From: Aradus depressus
Lineage: Eukaryota > Arthropoda > Insecta > Hemiptera > Aradidae
Assembly: GCA_963662175.1 (NCBI GenBank)
Contig: OY759219.1
Location: 27,942,908-28,006,907, forward strand
Direction: 5' to 3'
Length of the DNA: 64,000 nucleotides
The number at the start of each line of letters is the position of its first letter. Positions within the stretch are counted from its first letter, which is position 1. This document shows positions 56,458 to 64,000 of the stretch, piece after piece. The notes below the pieces were generated by a model that saw only the letters and a program-made list of their open reading frames with translations, did no database searches and had not been told where the DNA came from. The translations under genes were made by a program, and so were the position numbers.

Positions 56458-57080
56458 ACGAGGGGTGATCAAAAAAAGGAATTTTTGTATTGCGCGCGTC
56501 AGAGAGCGCTACCATTAGCAGCATTAGTTGTGCTCTTCCTGAGCTCAGCTGTTTTTGTAGATACTCTACAACCTACTTTGTTGTGAACAAAAGAAATAGA
56601 CGTTTTTGTGAAACAGGTTTTTTGTCTTTGGCTATTTTGTGATCAAATGGAACAAAAAGAAGAGCAACGCGTTTGTGTCAAGTTTTGTGTGAAGTTGAGT
56701 AAAACTTTTACAGAAACGTTTCAGATGTTGGATGAATGTCTGAGTTGATCACGGTGTCATGAGTGGTACAAGAGGTTCAAAGAAGGCCGGACATCCCCAG
56801 AAGACAATCCTCGTTTAGGACTTCCATCCACTTCAGCGACGACCATGTTGGCAGAGTGAACATTCTCGTGCAATCAAATCGTCGATTAACCATCCGTAAA
56901 ATGGCAGAGGAATGCAACATATCATTTGAAATTTGCGAGAGTCTGTGAGGAGGAAGAGACCTGAGCTGTGGCGGAGTAGGGAGTGGGTGCTGCACCATGA
57001 CAACGCACCTGTTCTATCTGCATTGCTCATTCGCGATTAATGCACAAAAAACGCCATGTCCGTCATCCTCCAGCTATAGG
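56458..57080 (+). pseudogene. Mariner-like element, internally deleted
   Basis: Begins TACGAGGGGTGATCAAAAAA (terminal-repeat-like). From 56648 it encodes MEQKEEQRVCVKF, LSKTFTETFQML, then HEWYKRFKEGRTSPEDNPR, VNILVQSNRRLTIRKMAE and, after a deletion, WVLHHDNAPV (second catalytic Asp). The first Asp region and the C-terminus are missing and frames are broken. A family different from the copy at 30511-31575. Confidence 0.8.
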
Positions 57081-57197
57081 GAGGCTCTACTTACAAACCA
57101 CGGTCATTTTACATAGGACTTAATAAAGTGTTAAATGTGACTCTGTTTCACATTATATTCTTATGTTTATTTTAAAAATGAGAGCAAAACCAAGTAT

Positions 57198-57850
57198 ATG
57201 GTGTCTCAGCAAGAACTTAGGCAGGAGGGAGAGAAGGTGGCGTTTGGACCCTACTTCTTTGAGCAGGTGTCAGGGTTCATTTATCTCGGCTCACAGGTTG
57301 TAAGTGACAACCAAATATCAGCAGAAACCAGTAGGAGGATCATGTGCGCTAACCGATGTTATTATGGGCTTCAATCTAGTAACCTGGTAGCCCGGCGTAC
57401 GAAGGTCGTCCTGTACAAAACTCTTATCCGCCCAGTCCTCACATACGGCTCAGAAACCTGGACAACTACTAAAGCAGAAGATCGAGACCTCCAAATATTT
57501 GAAAGGAAGGTGCTCCGGAAGATTTACGGTCCGGTGTACGTTGAAGGAGAATGGAGGCATAGGAGCACCAGGAGGTGTACGACCTGTACAAAGAGCCAGA
57601 TGTGACTAAAGTGATAAAACTGGGCAGGCTAAGGTGGGCCGGATATATTATCAGGATGAGCGAAGACATGATCCCAAGAAAGCTACTAACGGAAGTCCTG
57701 CACGGAAGGCGGAGAGTAGGAAGACCGAGACTGCGGTGGTCGGACTGTGTGACCAATGACGCCAGGAACATCGGGATCCAGAACTGGATGGGAGCCGCAC
57801 GAGGAAGCCAAGACTCGTTAGCGGGTTGTAGAGCTGAGTTAAGTAAGTAA
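57198..57850 (+). pseudogene. RTE/CR1-type reverse transcriptase C-terminal half
   Basis: Frame 1: SGFIYLGSQVVSDNQIS, ANRCYYGLQSSNL, LYKTLIRPVLTYGSETW, FERKVLRKIYGPV. A frameshift near 57565 leads to frame 2: YDLYKEPDVTKVIKLGRLRW, AGYIIRM, GRPRLRWSDCV and a stop at about 57850. These are the blocks after the RT catalytic core in 'endonuclease-reverse transcriptase' LINEs. The core and endonuclease are absent, but the remaining coding is well preserved, so the copy is fairly young. Confidence 0.9.
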
Positions 57851-57884
57851 ATTTTAAAAATATATTAAAAAATAAAATAAAAAA

Positions 57885-58325
57885 AGTCATGGTAAATGAC
57901 AGGGAATGTACTTCCCCTCAACGAATTAATCAATTAACTTTAACCGGTCGATCTTTTGAGCTATAAATCAATATTTGACCTACATTGGAGCATTTGAATC
58001 ATCGTACTATATCTTATGTCAATACATTCATTACATTGGAATTTATTGAAGTTTTTCAGTTGAAAATTGGAAAAACCATCCTGATCGGTTTCCTTTCGGC
58101 CAGTTTTGAATTTACATATAAAATTTCGTGTCAATACATTCATTAAAACAGCAGTAATTCAAGTTTTTGTGTTAGGTTCTTATCTAATCTGTCTATTCAA
58201 TTCTACCGAATTGAATGAAAATTAATAGATGTCGTCCTTATGGGTTTTTGAATACACATATAAAATTTTGTGTCAAATATTTACTCTATCGGCAGTTATC
58301 GTATTCACAAACACACAGACTGACA
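57885..58325 (+). repeat. Composite repeat
   Basis: GGTAAATGACAGGGAATG and TACTTCCCC, ATTAATCAATTAACTTTA, monomers to GGCAGTTATCGTATTCAC; distal hairpin lost. Confidence 0.6.
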
Positions 58326-58472
58326 AAAAGTTGATTGTACAATTCCGTAATTATAATACCTCACTTATAATTTTTATTGTTGATTTCTTGTTGTTTTCAC
58401 ATGACAGTATAGTTTGTAATTGAGCTGTTGTCAATAAATAAAATTAAAAAAAATAAAAAAAATTCCGGAATT

Positions 58473-58567
58473 AGAGGGTCGGCATCCACCACCGAAGGAT
58501 GGTGTGCTCAAAGTTTTTCTATCTTGAGCACTGTAGGCAGGCACGTTACCTCTGACCGGCGTCCTCT
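58473..58567 (-). mobile_element. SINE remnant, old
   Basis: Minus strand, CCGAAGGATGGTGTGCTC and a head-like GACGCCGGTCAGAGG; most of the body is lost. Confidence 0.45.
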
Positions 58568-58864
58568 CTTTAGTGTTGAGTGAGCTATGCTATGAATATT
58601 CATGCTCTCACTGTGGTATCACTTGTGTGAGGACTCAAACAGGCTCTTTGTACACAGACCTCTGATAAGGGTCAAAACTTCATTTGACAACATCTACATC
58701 GTAGCCTGACGTCCCCCTGCGGCAGATATTACATTTTTAGACTCCAGTAAGACAAATGGTTCCGAATTGAGTATGAGAAACTTAGCAACAGTATCTTTGA
58801 GGAAAATTGCATTGTGGAAACTTTATGTCAACCATTATGCTACCAGGAAGAAAGAAGTTTAAGT

Positions 58865-59700
58865 CATAAAGAATTTCTTTAATGCACTTCCCCACTTCTT
58901 GAAATCGATAGATAGATATAATAAAACAATTTAAAATTAAATTAAAAATGTTTATGTCAGAGTAGGGATGTGAAACTATCGATAGTCCACGTTAACGATA
59001 GTTTCGATACTATCAACGTTAAACTATCGATAGTATCGATAGTATAAGGACTTTGTATTTCTGGGATCCACTGAATCGAAGGAAGGTTACATTTACTGTT
59101 TTTGTAGAGTGTTTCGTTGCTTTGAACTGAAAATTTACTATTCTTGTAGCGTGCTTTGTTGTTTTGAACTGAAAAATGAGTCGTAAACGAAAGTCAGATG
59201 TGTGGAGTTACTTCGATAAGGCTGTAGGTCCAAAAAAAACTGGCTAAATGTCGTTTTTGCAGTGCCAAATACAGAACTTCCGGGAACAATCCCAATTTGA
59301 AGGATCAGTTGTTGGTTTTTTATTTTATTTTGTTGACGTTTCTGATGTTGTAGTGTTTAATTTTAGTTGTTCGTTTTTGATGTGATATTTTTGGTTAGTA
59401 CCTAACAATGGAAACTCATCTGGTCAATATATAATAATAAATACGTGTTTTAAATTCATATTTTTATGTGCAATTGAAGTTTGTATTTTAATTTCAAAAA
59501 CTATCGATAGCCTCGATATTTAAAAACTGTCACCATCGATAGTTTTGACCCCTATGTCAGAGAAACCCTATATTTGGGAAACGGAATATTTTTCAAAAAA
59601 GAAAAAATAACCATATATAATAGTAGTGTTTTGTATATAAAAGCTTTAATTCTTGGTTTCATTTTTCATTTTTATTTTCTTGGCAGAGGTCCTCCATCGA
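58865..59700 (+). pseudogene. Non-LTR RT end interrupted by hAT element
   Basis: FFNALPH and LKSID, matching 12330-12515, up to ATGTCAGAG at 58962, resuming after the hAT insertion at 59555 with AAACCCTATATTTGGGAAACG. 3' UTR T-rich. Confidence 0.7.
58963..59554 (+). mobile_element. hAT element encoding a BED zinc-finger start
   Basis: Exact 8-bp duplication TGTCAGAG (58955-58962, 59555-59562). Inverted ends TAGGGATGTGAAACTATCGA / TAGGGGTCAAAACTATCGAT. From ATG at 59176: MSRKRKSDVWSYFDK, then after one extra A in an A-run, LAKCRFCSAKYRTSGNNPNL with C-x2-C, the BED-type DNA-binding domain of hAT transposases. The catalytic part is deleted. Confidence 0.88.
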
Positions 59701-59730
59701 CCTCCTATAATCCTAATTACTTTTATTTAA

Positions 59731-60071
59731 GGTTAGGGTTTATGACTCATGCCCGGGCTTTAACTACGAGGTCATATCGCCTACTACCAGAGCTCTTTCG
59801 TCACTCTGGTGGACATGAGCCCGACTCTACTGTGGGAGTCCTAAATTTTGCCTACCCTAAATTTTTTATTCACCTAGGGTAGGGGTCTTTAACGAGTACC
59901 TGACATCGTACAGGCTCGGGACCATCGCTTAACGTCCCATCCGAAGGACGGCGTGCTTTAAGTTTATTTTACCTCCCAGATAAAATAAACTAAGGGCCTC
60001 GGTCGGGTTTCGAACCCACGACCTTGAGCTCAGAAGTCAAGCACGCTCACCACTGAGCTACCGGCGCCCTC
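59731..60071 (-). mobile_element. SINE, full length with 13-bp target duplication
   Basis: Minus strand, complete head and body, TTAGG-type tail. TACTTTTATTTAA flanks both sides (59718-59730, 60072-60084). Confidence 0.96.
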
Positions 60072-60084
60072 TACTTTTATTTAA

Positions 60085-60739
60085 TATTTTTATTATTATC
60101 ATCACTTTTTTTAGTTTTATATTCTATCGTATTTATATATATAGTATTTTTCTATACCACGCTCTCTGTGACGTGAGGAGGGTGATCACCCCAAAATATC
60201 ATCCTTAAAGAAGGTTTATCCAAAGAGACATATGTTGTTAAACAAGTCCTTTGTTTTTATTTATTTTATTAGCTTTCCACTATATCGACACTGATCGCAG
60301 AAATGTATTTTGACATTAAACGCTAAGATATATATTTTTTTTAATAATAATAATTTAAAAATCACAGAATAGACTAGTTTAGAGCAGTTTCTCAAAGAAT
60401 TTGGAAGCTTAAAATTGAGGCCTAATGTACTATATTACTATATTTCTATAATAGCAAATTCGAGACTTACCGCTAATTAGAAATAGTCTAAATTAGTTAG
60501 CCACTTCGGTGAATTATATAGGTAATAAAGAAAGCTTGTCAGTTGTTTTGGGTTCATAGTTCTTGGTAATTTCCTATGTTGGGTTTAATTCTTTCCTTGT
60601 TATTTTTTTGCCTGAAAAAATGAAAGTTTTACGAAAAGAAAATTTTTAATTTTTATCAATGCAGCAGAATTTGTAAAAAAAGTAGTCTTTGCTCCTTTGA
60701 AAGCCATAAGGCTGAAAGAATTAATTTATTGTTTTCATA
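60085..60739. other. No gene seen
   Basis: AT-rich; short frames only. Confidence 0.45.
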
Positions 60740-61034
60740 GTTGGTTAATTATTGTCACTCATGCCCGGTCTTTAACTAGAAGGTCATATCGCCTACTACC
60801 AGAGCGCTCTTTTGTCTCTCTGGTTGACATGAGTCAGACTCTACAACATGTGTCCTAAATTTCGCTAAAAATAAATTTTTATTCATCTAGTATTGGGATC
60901 TTTAATAATCTGACGTAAAGGTTCGGGACTATTGCTTAACATCTCATCTGAAGGCATCCGAAGGTTCTCAGCCGGGTTTCGAACCCTTTGTAAGCTCAGC
61001 AAGCACTCTACAACTGAGCTTCCGGCGCCCTCTA
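60740..61034 (-). mobile_element. SINE, diverged, with target duplication
   Basis: Minus strand, AATTATTGTCACTCATGCC tail side, body indels, head GGGCGCCGGAAGCTCAGTTG. Flanks TATTGTTTTCATA / TATTGTTTTTATA (one mismatch). Confidence 0.9.
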
Positions 61035-61047
61035 TATTGTTTTTATA

Positions 61048-61655
61048 TGTATACATGTATATCATATTATGTATGATAATGTATCTGATCTATCAATGAA
61101 ATCACTTTCCCCTTGAGCACCAAAGACCGTCAGGTTTCAATATATTTTCGATAGTTTCAACATTATACTTTCTAAAAAAATAATAATAATAAATTATTAT
61201 TTGAAATCGATGCTCTTTTAGTTTTACCAAGCACCTCTATTCGAGAAAATCGACTCACAATTTCCATCTATTAACTATTACGTTATACCTCAGCGAAAGT
61301 GGGGTAATTGTACCACTTATGTTAATACTTTCTGAACGTGCGATGCTATTTTCTCTATACATATATTTTAAGATTTTTTTTTTCTTCTAGAAATTGTGAA
61401 TTTAACGTTTATGTTCACCTAAATAGATAATTTACTCAAAGTAAAAATGAAAGGAAATCACGATCTATAAAACATCATGTACACTTATCCACTTATATAC
61501 TTTTTTGAATCCCAAAATTATTAACAAAAATTAATCTTACTACATGAACATTTTCTAAAGGTCCTAGGAGAAGACAAAAACCTTAGTAACTTACGTTATG
61601 AGAGAATCGACAAGACATTTTTATGTTAGTGTAAAACCTTATGTATTTCCTACAC
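61048..61655. other. No gene seen
   Basis: AT-rich, no motif or terminal repeat supported. Confidence 0.45.
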
Positions 61656-61659
61656 AGAG

Positions 61660-62450
61660 ATCTCAGTATTCCCATTGTCAATGAATTAATCAAATCCCGA
61701 TTCCAATCATTCCACAGAAACCATTCTTTCCATACAAATCCTCTCGCATAAGACCTTTCTTCTCATTCCCATTCTAACAATCCTCCCCGCCGCACAGTGT
61801 GAAATTTATGAGTTTTGATTTTCGAAATTCGAGCCTCCGCTCAATTTTTGATCAATTTGGATGAAACTAGGTGCAAAAGATTTGTGAAAGCTGGCTTTTT
61901 ATCAGATAACTGCGGGTTTTACAATCAAGGTATTATATGCCAGTGGCAAAAATAGCCAATATATTGAATTTGGACCATTTTAGACCAAAATGACAACATT
62001 AGGACCACTTTCACCTAAAATAAATATTGAATTCGTAATCAGCGACCCAAAAAACATTCATTTAAGTTGAAAAATTCGTTAACAAAAACTTAGACAAAAA
62101 AAATTGAATTTGTTTAATATTTTCGCGGAATTTGGCAGCTGTCAATTTGCATATAATACCTTGATTGTGAAACCCGAAGTTACCTGATAAAAAGCCAGCT
62201 TTCACAAATATTTTGCACCTAGTTTCATCCAAATTGATCAAAAATTGAGCGGGGGCTCGAATTTTGAAAATCAAAACTCATAAATTTCAAATGGTGCACT
62301 GCTGGAACAGGAGGTGGCCTCTCGATCTTCTCTCTGAGAATAGTGAATAATTAACATTAAAACAATTAACTTTCGAGGGAGTGTCAGCGCTGGCTGGCTT
62401 CTCCCATCAAGTGACTTTTTGACCACATAATTGCAATCTATATAAGGATT
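61660..62450 (+). pseudogene. Jockey-like 3' end interrupted by MITE
   Basis: AGAGATCTCAGTATTCCC to CAATCCTCCCCGCCGC, then after the MITE GATCTTCTCTCTGAGAATAG and CAGCGCTGGCTGGCTTCTCC. Same 3' region as 26180-26650. Poly-A-like tract at 62452-62476. Confidence 0.75.
61795..62301. mobile_element. Palindromic MITE with about 150-bp TIRs
   Basis: The left arm 61795-61940 and right arm 62149-62301 are inverted copies (CATAAATTTC..., CACCTAGTTTCATCC, TTTCACAAATATTTTGC). Ends CAGTG/CACTG. The central 200 bp is AT-rich without coding. A single arm also lies at 17541-17669. Confidence 0.85.
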
Positions 62451-62476
62451 GAAAAAAAAAAAAAAAAAAAAAAAAA

Positions 62477-63070
62477 CTTATAAGGACAACCCCTACTGAT
62501 TTTCAGGCGAATGGGGGGACCTGAAAAGGAGGAGGGGAAGGGGGGAACCTATTAATTTTGTGAAGGGGGTTCAACTCAAAAACCTTAATAATTGTCAATG
62601 TAATTAATGCTTTGTCATACAATGTGTGTCAATTATTGATTTTTAGCCCAAAAGTTTAGTTTTGGAGGGAGAACTTAATTACTTAATTCGTGCTGGGGAA
62701 GAACATTGTCGGTGTTTCATCGGTGACTTTTTTTAGAATGGAAGAGAGTAGGAGTGGTTCAGAAGAAAAAAAAAAAAAAACTTATAAGGACAACCCCTAC
62801 TGATTTTCAGGCGAATGGGGGGATCTGAAAAGGAGGAGGGGAAGGGGGGGAACCTATTAATTTTGTGAAGGGGGTTCAACTCAAAAACCTTAATAATTGT
62901 CAATGTAATTAATGCTTTGTCATACAATGTGTGTCAATTATTGATTTTTAGCCCAAAAGTTTAGTTTTGGAGGGAGAACTTAATTACTTAATTCGTGCTG
63001 GGGAAGAACGTTGTCGGTGTTTCATCGGTGACTTTTTTTAGAATGGAAGAGAGTAGGAGTGGTTCAGAAG
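62477..63070. repeat. Recent 304-bp tandem duplication of composite repeat
   Basis: 62477-62766 and 62781-63070 are nearly identical, separated by an A-tract. Each carries a minus-oriented composite end (GTGCTGGGGAAGAAC, GGTGTTTCATCGGTGAC). A third, diverged end follows at 63185-63225. Confidence 0.9.
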
Positions 63071-63335
63071 AGGTAACCCTAGTATCTGTCAATTTAATAA
63101 ATGTATCGACTTAAAATTTTATAAGAGAAAGACCCCAATTAAGATAATTGATTTTCAGCCAAATTCGTTGTTTAATGATTCTCACTGGTGAAGTACATTA
63201 GCCGGTGATTCAGCGGGGACATTTTCTTTTTTTAATGTTTTTTTCATGATTTTAAATATAATATCTTCTTTATTTTGAAGAGAAAAAATTCAAAGAAGTT
63301 TCCATTTGATAATGGATAGAAACAGAATGGATGGA

Positions 63336-63423
63336 GATTGCTATTAAACGAATTCTAATAAGAAGTCACCATTTTGTTTGATTGCTATTAAACGAATTCT
63401 AATAAGAAGTCACCATTTAGTTT
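63336..63423. repeat. 44-bp direct duplication
   Basis: GATTGCTATTAAACGAATTC occurs at 63336 and 63380. The two 44-bp units differ at one base near the end. Confidence 0.9.
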
Positions 63424-63749
63424 AATTTGGCCTCGTGATCAAAATGTAAAAACAATAATAATAATATTCAATAAAGGTATTGGAAAATGTTTAAATATTT
63501 GAAATACAAATCATAAATCATATCATCTCTCATATAATAATCATATTATCCCATTTTCTTCCTCTTTTCTATATTTCACTTTGTGACCTAATAAAATAAC
63601 GTAAAGAATATCCCGAAAAGTCATAGAAAATACACTTCCGGAAGAGTTATAAAAAAATATTTATCATAATTTGAATAACTGTATTTACTATTTCCCTAAT
63701 CATGTATTTTCAAGTATTTATTTATTCATTTATTTTTTAATAGTAATGT

Positions 63750-64000
63750 TATTACTAATCTCATGTGTGTCAGACTCTAAAAGTTGTTTATGTATCTAAT
63801 TATCTTAATGTATACATTCTTATGATTATTGTTATTTTTTATATTTCTTATTGTTATTTTTATTTTATTTATTTATTTTTTACTTTTGTTGTTATATTTT
63901 TTGCTATTTATTTTTTTATTATTTATTTATTTATTATTATTTACAGTTTTCTTTCTCTTTTCTATAATTCGCACGTTGTGACCTGATGAAGGGACGTAAG
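63750..64000 (+). mobile_element. LINE 3' UTR with hammerhead-like core, cut by window end
   Basis: T-rich stretch matching 12600-12800, then CTGATGA (63983-63989) and GGGACGTAAG (63991-64000), the first half of the motif at 12791-12820. Confidence 0.5.

Overview
This window is AT-rich, intron- and repeat-laden eukaryotic DNA that fits an arthropod, most likely an insect. Reasons: dense jockey/RTE/I-like non-LTR remnants, two mariner transposase remnants, hAT elements, a tRNA-derived SINE whose tail is built from the arthropod telomere-type pentamer (CCTAA/TTAGG), and one host-like gene with long introns and phase-conserved 72-bp leucine-rich-repeat exons. I cannot name the species. No rRNA, true tRNA, CRISPR array or bacterial-type operon is visible. 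Most open frames in the window are chance frames in low-complexity DNA or fragments of transposons.

Host gene: the only gene I can build is on the + strand in the right half, in seven coding exons (37571-37582, 38302-38503, 44412-44562, 45113-45184, 46108-46179, 48822-48893, 54454-54707). All splice phases agree. The exons give 278 residues: a signal peptide, a short acidic spacer, a cysteine cluster of LRRNT type, and seven leucine-rich repeats. The 3' part is not found, so the gene probably continues beyond the window. Everything else from 37.6 kb to at least 54.7 kb is intron, filled with repeats.

Left half (1-37 kb): nested mobile elements. The commonest are (i) about 29 copies of one SINE of roughly 350 bp, several with perfect target-site duplications; (ii) a composite repeat with hairpins at both ends sharing the core ACTTCCCC and an interior of roughly 120-140-bp monomers; (iii) non-LTR 3' ends on both strands; (iv) TIR elements, including three hAT-like elements with exact 8-bp duplications, a TA-flanked element at 12951-13689, a TTA-flanked one at 5279-5784 and a large palindromic MITE at 61795-62301. 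Satellite-like arrays lie at 24.99-25.59, 33.3-34.9 and 39.11-39.67 kb.

Most interesting cross-cutting signal: at least eight dispersed loci share the order CTGANGA-like core, GC-rich hairpin, GAAA, short hairpin. This is the layout of the hammerhead ribozyme cores known from Penelope-like and related retroelements. Two sit at the apex of long perfect palindromes. At 38070-38112 and 1064-1112 the flanks can also pair as a stem I. This is pattern recognition by eye and needs a covariance-model search.
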